Shown here piece after piece: positions 8,264 through 18,065 of a DNA stretch of 64,000 nt (positions are counted from its first letter, which is position 1; every line of letters begins with the position of its first letter). The notes under the pieces were generated by a model. That model was not told the DNA's origin and made no database searches. It was given only the letters and a program-made list of their open reading frames with translations. A program made the translations under genes and the position numbers. This DNA comes from Bacillota bacterium (GTDB lineage Bacteria; Bacillota_I; Bacilli_A; Acholeplasmatales; Acholeplasmataceae), in contig JAHISX010000058.1 of NCBI GenBank assembly GCA_018817915.1, positions 1 to 64,000 of the forward strand, written 5' to 3'.

Positions 8264-8959
8264 CTAGCCAAATATAGAAGTAAGCAAATTTTGTCCTAAT
8301 TCAATCAGATTAATACCGAATACTCTTAGGAATAATGCGATTGCAGAATACTTAACTAATCTGCCAGCAGCAACTGCAGTTAAGAACCATTTCCTATGTA
8401 ATCTCACAGCACCAGCTGTATAGATTGCAAGTGTAAAAGGTAGTGGTGTACAAGAAAAGAAAAACATACCTAAATTTCCATATTTTTGAAGTTTTTCATT
8501 TGATTTTTGAATATCGCTCTTTTTAGCTTTTCGAGCAAATAATCTTCTGAGTGTTTTCGTGAAACGATAGCCTATAAAAGCAAATAATGTGTCTGAAAAA
8601 ACAGCAAACAGTATTACAAAGACAACATACCAATTCGTATATAGATCAATCGATGAGAATATACGAATTAACTCAATATCAAAAACTGAAACGGGTAAAA
8701 TGAGCAATGTTGCTACTGCAGATAAACCCATCCAAGCAACAAGTCTTCTTAAAAAAACCATGATATTAGGTATCATGTCATCAAATATAGATGTTGGGAA
8801 TATGATAATCATTGAAAACAAAAATATCACAAATAAAACCAAAAGAGGTTTATAAAGTGATTCTTCTTTTAAAGTGATTTGCTTTAAGTTATCTTTTTTA
8901 CTTGATGATAAGTATCTTGGATATCTCAATCTTTTATTTCTATATTTATTTTTTTCCAA
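8264..8959 (-). CDS. DedA/VTT (YqaA-like) family membrane protein
   Basis: A 231-residue integral membrane protein. A basic, cytosolic N-terminal stretch of about 35 residues is followed by about five hydrophobic segments. The C-terminal half shows the VTT/SNARE-associated pattern, including a small-residue segment with conserved Arg (AAGRLVKY). DedA-type proteins are linked to lipid flipping and membrane homeostasis; no substrate is implied here. The start is TTG, chosen because AGGAGGGG lies 7 bases upstream; a longer frame would overlap the divergent regulator gene. It is divergent from the second LacI gene and ends in its own terminator, so it appears monocistronic. Family placement is moderate, from topology and C-terminal motif. 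Confidence 0.7.
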   Translation of the reverse strand: MEKNKYRNKRLRYPRYLSSSKKDNLKQITLKEESLYKPLLVLFVIFLFSMIIIFPTSIFDDMIPNIMVFLRRLVAWMGLSAVATLLILPVSVFDIELIRIFSSIDLYTNWYVVFVILFAVFSDTLFAFIGYRFTKTLRRLFARKAKKSDIQKSNEKLQKYGNLGMFFFSCTPLPFTLAIYTAGAVRLHRKWFLTAVAAGRLVKYSAIALFLRVFGINLIELGQNLLTSIFG

Positions 8960-9008
8960 TAAAACCCCTCCTATATACATATATACCGCTAATATTATAC
9001 AACAAAAA

Positions 9009-9036
9009 TTGTGAATATTTAAATGTATTGTATAAT
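9009..9036 (+). promoter_or_regulatory. Promoter of the second LacI gene
   Basis: TTGTGA (9009-9014) and TATAAT (9031-9036) are 16 bases apart, just upstream of the GTG start. Confidence 0.6.
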
Positions 9037-9053
9037 GTATATGAGGTAAATTT

Positions 9054-10070
9054 GTGAAAAAGAAAATCGTTGATATTGCTAGAGATTTAAACCTATCTCC
9101 GAGCACAATCTCAAAAATAGTAAATAATAAAGGCCGAATTAGTTCTGAAACCAGGGAACGCGTTTTAAAATATGTCAAAGAATGCGGTTATTTAGCTATG
9201 TCAAATGCACGTATTTTAAGTTCTAAAAAGAGTTGGACCATTGGTATCATCTATTCGGATATATCACTCATAGGATTTGAACATCCTTTTTTCTCGCGTA
9301 TTTTTCAATCTTTCAAAGATTATGTAGCCCAAAGAGGTTATGATGTAGTGATGATCGTGAGTAAATTAGGCTATAATGAACTCACTTATTTAGAATGGTG
9401 TGAAAATAAAAAAGTTGATGGCATTCTCATTGTTATGGGAAACATCAATAACCCAAATATCATTGAAGTCGTAAACAGCTCTTTTCCCTGCATATCCACA
9501 GATATTGTCATGCCAAATCTTCATTCCGTCATTTGTGATGATAAGCAAGGTGTAATTTTAGCTATCGATTATGCTATCAAATTAGGTTTTTCAAAAATCA
9601 TGATGGTCACTGGACCAAAAACTGCAAGATCTTTTTATGTCAGAACCGAATTTTTTGAAGAAGAAATGAAGAAAAGAAATATTTCATACAATGAAGGAGA
9701 CATCATCACTACAGATGGATTCGGTTTTTCGAGTGGTTTCAATGCTGGACAAGAAATTGCCAAAAGAAAAAATCTTCCTGAACTCATTATTGTTAATAGT
9801 GATGTTATCGCATATGGTGTCATACGCGGTCTAAATAGCATGGATCTTGATGTACCAAATGACATTTCAGTTATCGGTTATGACGATATTGAATTTTCTC
9901 AAAATTTTACACCTTCATTAACTACCATTTTGCAAGATACCAAACTCATTGGAGAAAAAGCAGCCGAAGCTCTTTTACTCGCAATCAATCAAAAACTTCA
10001 AAAAAAGCAAAAAATAACATATCTCCCGGTATCGCTTATTGAGCGTGAATCAACAAAGAAAAAAAATTAA
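9054..10070 (+). CDS. LacI-family transcriptional regulator
   Basis: A 338-residue regulator with an N-terminal helix-turn-helix (residues 1-50, including LSPSTISKIVNNKG) and a sugar-binding effector domain with the usual DDIEFS and LTTILQD motifs near the C-terminus. The GTG start has GAGG seven bases upstream. The gene ends 11 bases before a perfect promoter carrying a cre-like site and two copies of a second operator-like sequence. It is therefore the most likely controller of the surface GDPD and multi-domain lipoprotein genes that follow. Its recognition helix differs from that of the other LacI protein, consistent with the different operator core. Confidence 0.9.
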   Translation: MKKKIVDIARDLNLSPSTISKIVNNKGRISSETRERVLKYVKECGYLAMSNARILSSKKSWTIGIIYSDISLIGFEHPFFSRIFQSFKDYVAQRGYDVVMIVSKLGYNELTYLEWCENKKVDGILIVMGNINNPNIIEVVNSSFPCISTDIVMPNLHSVICDDKQGVILAIDYAIKLGFSKIMMVTGPKTARSFYVRTEFFEEEMKKRNISYNEGDIITTDGFGFSSGFNAGQEIAKRKNLPELIIVNSDVIAYGVIRGLNSMDLDVPNDISVIGYDDIEFSQNFTPSLTTILQDTKLIGEKAAEALLLAINQKLQKKQKITYLPVSLIERESTKKKN

Positions 10071-10080
10071 TACTAAGTGT

Positions 10081-10109
10081 TTGACATTCAATTCTAAAAA
10101 AGATATAAT
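10081..10109 (+). promoter_or_regulatory. Perfect sigma-A promoter of the surface GDPD-lipoprotein operon
   Basis: TTGACA (10081-10086) and TATAAT (10104-10109) are separated by exactly 17 bases. The expected start near 10116 leaves a leader of about 170 bases. Confidence 0.92.
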
Positions 10110-10113
10110 TGCT

Positions 10114-10129
10114 ATGTAAACGCATACAT
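10114..10129. promoter_or_regulatory. cre-like operator over the transcription start
   Basis: ATGTAAACGCATACAT contains a 13/14 match to TGWAARCGYTWNCW and covers the expected start point. It fits catabolite repression by CcpA or binding by the adjacent LacI protein. Confidence 0.6.
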
Positions 10130-10189
10130 CAAATGCATGCATGAGCAGTGTTTAAGGAGAATGACCAAAAACACTTATTTTTATAAAAC

Positions 10190-10266
10190 TTTAGGAAACC
10201 GTTTTCTCAAACAGAACCATTGCTTTCCTTTATTTTTTCTCAATTTTAGGAAACCGTTTTCTCAAA
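10190..10266. promoter_or_regulatory. Two identical 22-bp operator-like repeats in the leader
   Basis: Bases 10190-10211 and 10245-10266 are identical; both contain the near-palindrome GGAAACCGTTTTC with the central CG typical of LacI-family operators. Their 55-bp spacing is about five helical turns, so two repressor dimers could lie on the same DNA face. They fall between the promoter and the ribosome site. Confidence 0.75.
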
Positions 10267-10283
10267 TAACGCAGGAGGCGAAA

Positions 10284-13040
10284 ATGTTTAAAAAGGGATT
10301 TGTTTTATTCTTTATTATTTTATTAGTAACAATTTTTGGAAATTGGGGTATGATGCAAAATATTTCAGCAGACACTGTGCATCAAGCAATCACAAGTGAA
10401 AGAAATCATGTTCTTGCTGATGTCAATGAAGCCATTGACTTAACTACTCTTAAAGTGAGGGGTGTATTTGGAGAAATCTTTTTAGAAGATGCTACGATTT
10501 CAAGTGCAAATCCTAGTGTAACCATTACAGACACTACTTTAATAATTAATGAAGTTGGGGTATTTCCTGTCTCATTCAACTATCAAAGCACTCAAATGAC
10601 TATTTATTTCATAACAAAATTAGCTGAAGATACAGAATATGTCATCTTTGAAGAAGATTTTTCAGGTTTATCAAACGGAGCATTACCCGCTGGATATAAT
10701 CTATATAATAATCTTGGAGCAGGTGGAGGTTCAGCAGCAATCAGTGATGAACGTTTGATGTTAAGTCCTGCTACGATTGTCTTATTCCCTGATTATTTAT
10801 CAGGATTTACCAATTATGTCATTGATACTGACATGCGCATGACTGCGGCAACGAATACAGCTAGATGGACTTCAGTTTTATTTAGATATACGACTGAGAA
10901 CTATTTCCAAATGGCAATACGTAACGATGCATCAGCTGCAAATGGCGTGGAATTTGCAAAACGTATTGGTGGTGCATGGAATGTACCTGTCACTGCTGCT
11001 TATACTGAAGCACTTGATACAGCAACAACTTATCATTTGAATGTCGATGTTAAAGATACAACAATAATTGAATCCATCAATGATAACGTTTTGGTTACTT
11101 ATGATTCTGCTTTTGAATTCACACATGGACGTATAGGTGTGCAGGCAGATAACGTAACTGTTTATTATGATAACGTTAGAATTACACTTCCGGAAACATA
11201 TGTTGAAGGTGAAACATATGATTTCGTTTCAATTCCAGATGTCTATCAACCTGAAACTGGTTTAGTTGCTCCTGCTACTGTCTTAACATGGTTTAATTCA
11301 GCAGATCAATTAACTGAAATTGAAGGCACTGTAAGACCTGCAACTTTTATTTTTACAATAAATTCTGATTTAGATATTATTGCTACAGATGGCACAGTCA
11401 TCATGTCACTATTTGATACACTTACTGCTATAAATGGTAAAGTCATACCTGCTTTTTATACTAATGATGTAGCGACAGCAACATTATTAGGTGAAAGTTT
11501 GAAAATGTATAGAATCTTTGATAGCGTCATCATGTCCGATTCTGGTGAAGTCATTTTAGCAGCAAGAGCAGCACATAGTCTCATGCGTGGTGTTCTTAAT
11601 TTCCCAATGACTGGTATTGAATCTTTAAGTCAAGATGATTTGATGGATGTTAGAAGAGCAACCAATACAGCACAAGCAGTAGCATCCATTATCCCAAGTC
11701 ATTTGCTTAACCAAGATTTAGTATTTTATATGCAACAAAGATTAATGACTGTTTGGGTTTCTTCTGCAGATGATGCAATGAGTCAATATCAAGCAATCTT
11801 AAGTGGAGCAAATGGTATCGTGACTCAAAATTATCAAGGATTATATGATAAATATGCTGAATTTGGTCCAAATACACACATTAGACGTCCTTTAGTCATC
11901 GCGCATCGCGGACTATATGATGGAGCAAATAGCCTATACCCTGAAAATACAATTGAAGGTGGACTTGAATCCTTACAAAGAGGTGCAGATGTTTTAGAAC
12001 TTGATGTTCATTTAACAATTGACTGGGAAATCGTTGTTATACATGACAATACAACCATTAGAACTGCCCCTGATTATCCAAGTTTAACAATTGCTAATTC
12101 TAGTTTTGATGACATTATGTCGCTTACCCTATATGATGCAGTTGGTGGTAGAACTGACTTACATATCCCATCATTTAGAGAATATATTCAAACATTTAAA
12201 GATACTGGTATTGTCATTTTCGTTGAAATCAAACCTACTCAGCCGTTACTCATTCAAGCATTAGCTGATATTATCAATGAAGAAGATATGTATGATCAAA
12301 TCGTTATCATTACTTTTGGAGCAGCAAACATTATTGAAATGAATACTGTAATGCCTGAAATGGCAAATGGTCATTTAACCAGTTCAGTCCTCAATGCACA
12401 AAATGATACAACTTCAATGACAAACACTATAACCGATGTTGTGCCTATCAATTCAACTTTAAATCCATCTTATGGTCCACTTACTGGAAGTTTCATACAA
12501 GATTTAGTACATCGTGGTATTACTGTTTGGCCTTGGACAGTTGATGATCATAATCAATTTATTCAATATTACAATTATGGTGTTGGTGGTTTAACGACTA
12601 ACTATATGGATTATTTAACAGATACATTCAACCGAATCAATTTTGATAATTACTCATATGAATATATCATTGACGAAACAGTTGGCAACCAAATCAAGGG
12701 TACTATCGATACTCAGTCAGGTGTCTCTTATCCATTATTGCCTAATTTCACTGTGATTGATGATGGAGATACAGGTATAACATTTGATGATCATGGTAAT
12801 ATCACTGCTGTTTCTTCTACAGGTACCGCATACGTATATACGACATTTACTTCGACGATGCCAAATGGGGTAAGCTTCATTGTTGCTAGTGATATCATTG
12901 AAATCAATATTGTAGCAGCTCCTCAAACAATGAGTACAACAGCAATCGTTTTAATATCTCTAGGTGGTGTCTCGGCTTTAAGTGTTGGTGCTTTCTTCGG
13001 TTTCAGATGGTTTAAATTAAGAAAAATAGTAAAAATTTGA
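10284..13040 (+). CDS. Surface-anchored glycerophosphodiester phosphodiesterase with lectin-like domain
   Basis: A 918-residue exported protein. An N-terminal signal peptide (about residues 1-30) is followed by a LamG/concanavalin-like beta-sandwich (about 116-303), an unassigned region (about 305-510), a GDPD barrel (about 533-790) and a C-terminal membrane helix with a basic tail. The GDPD active-site residues are all visible: HRG near 541, ENT near 554, ELD near 572-574, IHD near 587 and FVEIK near 648. It should hydrolyse glycerophosphodiesters outside the cell, perhaps deacylated lipids or teichoic-type polymers. The start follows GCAGGAGGCG; an upstream in-frame ATG would run through the operator repeats and bury the signal peptide. 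Next in the transcript is the multi-domain lipoprotein. Confidence 0.85.
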   Translation: MFKKGFVLFFIILLVTIFGNWGMMQNISADTVHQAITSERNHVLADVNEAIDLTTLKVRGVFGEIFLEDATISSANPSVTITDTTLIINEVGVFPVSFNYQSTQMTIYFITKLAEDTEYVIFEEDFSGLSNGALPAGYNLYNNLGAGGGSAAISDERLMLSPATIVLFPDYLSGFTNYVIDTDMRMTAATNTARWTSVLFRYTTENYFQMAIRNDASAANGVEFAKRIGGAWNVPVTAAYTEALDTATTYHLNVDVKDTTIIESINDNVLVTYDSAFEFTHGRIGVQADNVTVYYDNVRITLPETYVEGETYDFVSIPDVYQPETGLVAPATVLTWFNSADQLTEIEGTVRPATFIFTINSDLDIIATDGTVIMSLFDTLTAINGKVIPAFYTNDVATATLLGESLKMYRIFDSVIMSDSGEVILAARAAHSLMRGVLNFPMTGIESLSQDDLMDVRRATNTAQAVASIIPSHLLNQDLVFYMQQRLMTVWVSSADDAMSQYQAILSGANGIVTQNYQGLYDKYAEFGPNTHIRRPLVIAHRGLYDGANSLYPENTIEGGLESLQRGADVLELDVHLTIDWEIVVIHDNTTIRTAPDYPSLTIANSSFDDIMSLTLYDAVGGRTDLHIPSFREYIQTFKDTGIVIFVEIKPTQPLLIQALADIINEEDMYDQIVIITFGAANIIEMNTVMPEMANGHLTSSVLNAQNDTTSMTNTITDVVPINSTLNPSYGPLTGSFIQDLVHRGITVWPWTVDDHNQFIQYYNYGVGGLTTNYMDYLTDTFNRINFDNYSYEYIIDETVGNQIKGTIDTQSGVSYPLLPNFTVIDDGDTGITFDDHGNITAVSSTGTAYVYTTFTSTMPNGVSFIVASDIIEINIVAAPQTMSTTAIVLISLGGVSALSVGAFFGFRWFKLRKIVKI

Positions 13041-13079
13041 ACGCGAAATGCGTAAAAATAAATAAACGGAGGAAATAAT

Positions 13080-16000
13080 ATGAAAAAACTGTTTTATATC
13101 TTTATCGTTTTCTTTCTTGCTATCTCTTTGGTAGCTTGTAAAGATGAACCTGTAATTGAAGATCCAGTTGATACAGTTGCCCCACTGCTATTTGGTGTTG
13201 CTGATACTGTTATTGACGTAGGTTCTGAATTTGATCCACTAGATGGCGTTTCTGCAATGGATGATGTTGATGGAAATATCACGAGTGCTATCGTTGTTAC
13301 TGGTACTTATGATGTCGATACAGCTGGCATCTATACCATCAACTTTTCAGTTGAAGATGCTGCGGGAAATGAAGCAACTGACAGTATGCAGTTGATCGTT
13401 AGAATCCCACCAGAAAGTGAACTTTTCATTACTAATGGTGATTTCTCAGAACCACTTGATGGCACATGGACTCATTGGGCTGGAGAAGGTGGAGCTAGTA
13501 CAGCAACAATCGTTGATGGCGTTTTAGAATATGACATCACTGCTGCTGGTGTTCAGTGGTGGAGTAATCAATTCTCTCAACCTGGCTTAACTGTCCCTCA
13601 AGGCGTTGGTTTCATTCTTGAATTTGAAGCTAAAGCTGACGAAGCAAGACCATTGGTAGTTAAAATTGAAAACGCACAATATGTAGGTTATATTGATGAA
13701 AGTGTTAGTTTGACAACCGAATGGGCTACTTATCAAATCGAATTCTTTATAACTGCACCTACAATCACTGATGGCAAATTAATCTTTGGTGCGGGTACAA
13801 TGATGGGCTATAATTCCATTGTTGGTGAACTAACAACCATTTATTTAGACAACATTAGATTTATTGAATTAGATGAAGTCGAAGATACAGAGGCACCACA
13901 AATCATCGGAATACTAGACAAGACTATTAGTCTTAACGAAGCATTTGATCCTCTTCAAGGTATCACTGTTGATGATAATATGGATATTGACTTGACTGTT
14001 GATGATATCGTTATCACAGGTACCGTAGATAATACAACTATTGGTGAATATGTCTTAACTTATACTTTAACTGATGCATCTGGCAATGAGACAGTTGTTA
14101 CAAGAACAATTACTGTTGTTTCAGGTATCGCTCCATCAAGTTGGTTAATCGTTAATGGCGATTTTGAAGAAGAACAATTAACACCACTTCCACAACCAGC
14201 TGAAACAGGTTGGGGTTGGCATGGTACTGGTGTGTTTACAGCATCCATCCAAGGTGGTATGGCAATTATTGATGTTACTGCTTTAGGAACTGTTCCTTAT
14301 GGTGTTCAATTCTATGAACAAAATAGAGTGATTGAACAAGGTAGAATCTACCAAATCACATTTGATGCAAAAGCAGATATTGCTCGCCCAATCCAAATTG
14401 CACTTGAAGAAGGAACTTCTCGTCGTTTTGATACAATTGTTGACTTAACAACTGAATGGGCTACTTATACTGTTATTATTGATCACATCCTACCTGGTTA
14501 TACAACTGGTAAATTCGCATTCTTCATGGGCCTTGTTGGCTCAACAAGTGTTCCTACTACAATTTATCTTGATAATGTTGCTGTAGAAACAATCGGTGAA
14601 GTTGTCGATTCTGAAGCTCCAGTATTAACTGGTCTTGGCGAATATAATGTTGTTCAAGATTTCGTCTTTAATCCTTTACAAAATGTTAAGGTATTTGATG
14701 CACTTGATAAGGATTTGACTATTGATGATATTGTTGTTACTGGTGCAGTAGATACAGCTGTTGTTGGTGATTATGTTATAACTTATACAATTACTGATGC
14801 GAGTGCTAATGTAGCAACTTATGAAAGAACAATTCACGTTCTAGCTGCTATTGATATGCTTCCATCAACTTTAGTTGTTGTCAATGGTGACTTCTCTGTT
14901 GATCAAGCAACTCCATATGCTCAACCCGCTATGGATGGCTGGGGCTGGCATGGTGCAGGCGTATTTACAGTAGACATCAGTGGTGGCATCATGACTCAAG
15001 TTGTTACGAATGTTGGCACTGTTCCACATGGTACTCAATTCTATCAACAAAATCTAATCGCTGAAACTGAAGCTACATATCGTGTCACATTTAGAGCAAA
15101 AGTTGATTTAGAACGTGCAATTCGTTTCTCATTTGAATCAGGTACAACATTAAAGAATTATGAAATATTTGATGTTACAACTGACTGGGCAGATTATGAA
15201 ATAGTCTTCACAGTTCCAGATGCTGGCTTTAACAATGCTAAGTTTGCATTCTTTGCAGGACTAGTTGAATCCGATAGCCCAGCTACTACATTCTATCTTG
15301 ATGATATTGAAATTGAACTTGTCGGTTATCTCGTAGATAATGATGCACCAATGATGTTTGGTGTTGAAGATAAAGTCATTGAACAAGGTTTAGAATTTGA
15401 TGCTGTTGCTGGTGTTTCTGTCTTTGATTTAGTGGATAAATCATTAACTCCACAAAGTATTGTAATTACTGGCACTGTAGATTATATGACTCCTGGTTAT
15501 TACACACTTACTTATACACTTACTGACCGTCAAGGTAATGAAACTATTGCTGAAAGATTAATCACTGTTTCTGAATCTGGTGGTGGACTTCCTTCTACAC
15601 TTAAGATTATCAATGGTGACTTTGCAATTGATCAAAGTGCACCTGCTGCAACCGGAACTGGTTGGGGCTGGCATGGTAGTGGTAAGTTTATGGTTAACAT
15701 CGCTGAAGGCGTTGCAAAGATTTCCGTTTATGAAAACTGGACATTATTCTATGGCGTTCAATTCTACATTTTAAATCGTGAAGTTATTCAAGGTCATACA
15801 TATCAAATTACTTTTAGAGCTAAAGCTGACGATGCTCGTGCAATCCAATTAAATCTAGAATCAAGTGGAGCTAAATTTACTGCTTACTTTGATTTAACAA
15901 CTGATTGGGCTGAATATACATATGAGTATACCCATACAACTGCAAGCATAGTCAATGCTAAATTCTCATTCTTCGTTGGTAACATTCATGGCTTATCAAC

Positions 16001-17096
16001 TTCTACAAGTGTTTACTTTGATGATGTTGTTGTTACCCGCATTGAAGAACCATCAGCTGATACAGTAGCTCCTCAAATTTGGGGTACTGAAGCTATTTAC
16101 TGGGTATTAGGCAATACATTTGATCCAATGAATGATATTCGTGTTTATGATCATGTTGATAAATTATTAACAGTTGATGATGTATCTGTTACAGGTACAG
16201 TTAATACTGATGTTGTTGGTGATTATGATTTAGTTTACACATTAACTGATGCTTCAGGTAATGTAGCAACTTACACAAAAGTTGTCAGTGTAATTAATCA
16301 AGTTGATGCAATTGATAGTAGAGCAATCATTCTTGATGGTGATTTCGCACTAGAAAGTGCAATTACAAATCTTGATACAAATGTTGGTTGGACTTTGAAA
16401 CCAGGTTCTGTTCCTGGAACATATGATACTCCTACATTCGTTGATGGCGCTGTAAGAATTAATGTTTTAACTGTTGGTACCCTACCTCATAGTATTCAAT
16501 TCTTCCAAAGAAATAGCTATGTAGCTGAAGCAGGTGGCGTCTATGTCTTATCATTTAAGGCTAAAGCAGATGCAGCTCGTGATATTCGCGTATCATTTGA
16601 AGAAGCTAAGAACTGGCAAGTACTTGATTTTGAAATCGTTGGACTTACTACTGATTGGGTTACATACAATGTTGTTCTATCGAATAGATCCAATGGTTAT
16701 TTAGATGTTAAATTTGGATTATTCTTAGGATTAATTGATCCTGAACATCCAGAAAATAGTGCAGCAACAGCAATTTATTTTGATGATGTATCCATTAAAC
16801 TTATTGGTTACTTCAAAGATGATGTTGCTCCAATGGTTTATGGTGCTGATGTCAGCGTTGAACAAAATGTTGCTTTCACTCCACTGACAGGTTTATATTA
16901 TGGTGATGCTGCTCAACAATTAAATATCGTTGTTTCAAGCGATACTGTTGGACTTGTAACTGAAGCTGCTGGTGTTTACACAATTGACACATCCGTTGTA
17001 GGCGTCTATGTATTAACTTATACTGTTACAGATATTTATGGTAATCAAACAGTATTTGCTCGTAACTTTACTGTTACCGCTCCTGTAACTCCTTAA
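13080..17096 (+). CDS. Large surface lipoprotein with alternating Ig-like and carbohydrate-binding-like modules
   Basis: A 1338-residue lipoprotein; the lipobox LVAC places the lipidated Cys at residue 20. Six Ig-like (DUF5011-type) modules, each opening with a D-x-x-AP motif near residues 30, 269, 509, 752, 993 and 1246, alternate with five beta-sandwich modules opening with an NGDF-like motif near 119, 357, 601, 844 and 1084. The latter resemble CBM4/9-type carbohydrate-binding domains; three share the segment GWGWHG. No catalytic domain is seen. It probably binds polysaccharide at the cell surface and presents it to the upstream GDPD or to other enzymes. It lies 39 bases after the GDPD gene with its own strong ribosome site (GGAGG). 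Adhesion is an alternative role. Confidence 0.82.
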   Translation: MKKLFYIFIVFFLAISLVACKDEPVIEDPVDTVAPLLFGVADTVIDVGSEFDPLDGVSAMDDVDGNITSAIVVTGTYDVDTAGIYTINFSVEDAAGNEATDSMQLIVRIPPESELFITNGDFSEPLDGTWTHWAGEGGASTATIVDGVLEYDITAAGVQWWSNQFSQPGLTVPQGVGFILEFEAKADEARPLVVKIENAQYVGYIDESVSLTTEWATYQIEFFITAPTITDGKLIFGAGTMMGYNSIVGELTTIYLDNIRFIELDEVEDTEAPQIIGILDKTISLNEAFDPLQGITVDDNMDIDLTVDDIVITGTVDNTTIGEYVLTYTLTDASGNETVVTRTITVVSGIAPSSWLIVNGDFEEEQLTPLPQPAETGWGWHGTGVFTASIQGGMAIIDVTALGTVPYGVQFYEQNRVIEQGRIYQITFDAKADIARPIQIALEEGTSRRFDTIVDLTTEWATYTVIIDHILPGYTTGKFAFFMGLVGSTSVPTTIYLDNVAVETIGEVVDSEAPVLTGLGEYNVVQDFVFNPLQNVKVFDALDKDLTIDDIVVTGAVDTAVVGDYVITYTITDASANVATYERTIHVLAAIDMLPSTLVVVNGDFSVDQATPYAQPAMDGWGWHGAGVFTVDISGGIMTQVVTNVGTVPHGTQFYQQNLIAETEATYRVTFRAKVDLERAIRFSFESGTTLKNYEIFDVTTDWADYEIVFTVPDAGFNNAKFAFFAGLVESDSPATTFYLDDIEIELVGYLVDNDAPMMFGVEDKVIEQGLEFDAVAGVSVFDLVDKSLTPQSIVITGTVDYMTPGYYTLTYTLTDRQGNETIAERLITVSESGGGLPSTLKIINGDFAIDQSAPAATGTGWGWHGSGKFMVNIAEGVAKISVYENWTLFYGVQFYILNREVIQGHTYQITFRAKADDARAIQLNLESSGAKFTAYFDLTTDWAEYTYEYTHTTASIVNAKFSFFVGNIHGLSTSTSVYFDDVVVTRIEEPSADTVAPQIWGTEAIYWVLGNTFDPMNDIRVYDHVDKLLTVDDVSVTGTVNTDVVGDYDLVYTLTDASGNVATYTKVVSVINQVDAIDSRAIILDGDFALESAITNLDTNVGWTLKPGSVPGTYDTPTFVDGAVRINVLTVGTLPHSIQFFQRNSYVAEAGGVYVLSFKAKADAARDIRVSFEEAKNWQVLDFEIVGLTTDWVTYNVVLSNRSNGYLDVKFGLFLGLIDPEHPENSAATAIYFDDVSIKLIGYFKDDVAPMVYGADVSVEQNVAFTPLTGLYYGDAAQQLNIVVSSDTVGLVTEAAGVYTIDTSVVGVYVLTYTVTDIYGNQTVFARNFTVTAPVTP

Positions 17097-17124
17097 TCAA
17101 TTTTTTCCGCCTCATTATATAGAA

Positions 17125-17163
17125 GGAAAAGGGTGATTCGCCAAATCATCCTTTTTCTTTTTA
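17125..17163 (+). terminator. Terminator of the surface GDPD-lipoprotein operon
   Basis: A 12-bp stem (17127-17138 with 17144-17155, one G-T pair) is followed by a T-rich tract. Confidence 0.85.
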
Positions 17164-17249
17164 TCTGCGGTTTTTCCAATTTGAGATATCTTTCTTACCA
17201 TTATTTGATATACTATTCATGAACATAAATATAGATGGGGGTATACCTT

Positions 17250-18059
17250 GTGAAACAAAACAAACTCGTATTATTTTTGCTTTTTATTATATCAGTATTG
17301 ATGTTATCTGCATGTAGTGCAAATGATGAAGTTTTCTTATCAGAATCTAATAATAATAATGATGATGTGGTTCAATTAGATGTAACAACACCTGATCGAA
17401 AGATTATCTATTCTGCTGAGGCAACGCTTTATGTTAATGACATTGAACAAACCGTAGATGAGATTAGATTGTTATTAGAAGCTGATGAATGGTTTGATTC
17501 AGAAAATGTTTCCGAATATTCAGGATACTTAACTGTACGTGTTAAAACAGAAAATCTAGATGATGTCATTGCAGCAATTAAGAGCACTTACGATGTAACC
17601 AACTATAGCAAATCAGCAACTGATATTTCATTGGAATATCAATCTACAGAACACAAGATTGAATCTTATCAAGCTGAAAGAGCTCAACTGGTCATCCTTT
17701 ATGCTGGTGCTTCTTTGTCCGATATGATTACAATCAATAGCAGAATTGCAGAAATCGATTTAGAACTTGGTGAATTAGAAGGCACATTGAGTTCTTTTGA
17801 TAGCCTTGTTGACTATTCAAAAATTACTCTTAGCATCAGATTAGATAACGTCGTATCCAGATTACCTTTTGGAACAAGAATCGTTGATGGATTTGTAAAT
17901 GGATTTAATGGTCTTATATCATTCTTTGATGGTTTAATTATTATCATTGTAACGCTCATTCCATTTGCTGTTGTCTTTATTCCTGGTGGATATGGTATCT
18001 ACCGTTGGTATAAGCATTATACAAACAAGAAAAAATCAAAAAACCATCCTATTGAATAA
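17250..18059 (+). CDS. DUF4349-domain lipoprotein
   Basis: A 269-residue lipoprotein with lipobox LSAC near residue 21, an extracellular DUF4349-type region (about residues 45-205: a ferredoxin-like strand pattern around a charged coiled coil) and a C-terminal membrane helix followed by a lysine-rich tail. DUF4349 proteins are widespread in Gram-positive bacteria with no settled function. The GTG start is preferred because GGGGG lies about 8 bases upstream; an ATG five codons earlier would overlap that site. The gene is monocistronic between two terminators. Confidence 0.75.
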   Translation: MKQNKLVLFLLFIISVLMLSACSANDEVFLSESNNNNDDVVQLDVTTPDRKIIYSAEATLYVNDIEQTVDEIRLLLEADEWFDSENVSEYSGYLTVRVKTENLDDVIAAIKSTYDVTNYSKSATDISLEYQSTEHKIESYQAERAQLVILYAGASLSDMITINSRIAEIDLELGELEGTLSSFDSLVDYSKITLSIRLDNVVSRLPFGTRIVDGFVNGFNGLISFFDGLIIIIVTLIPFAVVFIPGGYGIYRWYKHYTNKKKSKNHPIE

Positions 18060-18065
18060 ATTTGC

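Noticed and set aside
10190-10266. Two identical 22-bp repeats as a mini CRISPR array
   Set aside because: Only two copies, operator-like near-palindrome, located in a promoter leader, and no cas genes.
10137-10283. A 49-codon in-frame upstream extension of the surface GDPD gene
   Set aside because: It runs through two operator-like repeats, would bury the signal peptide, and lacks a well-spaced ribosome site; GGAGG precedes the ATG at 10284.
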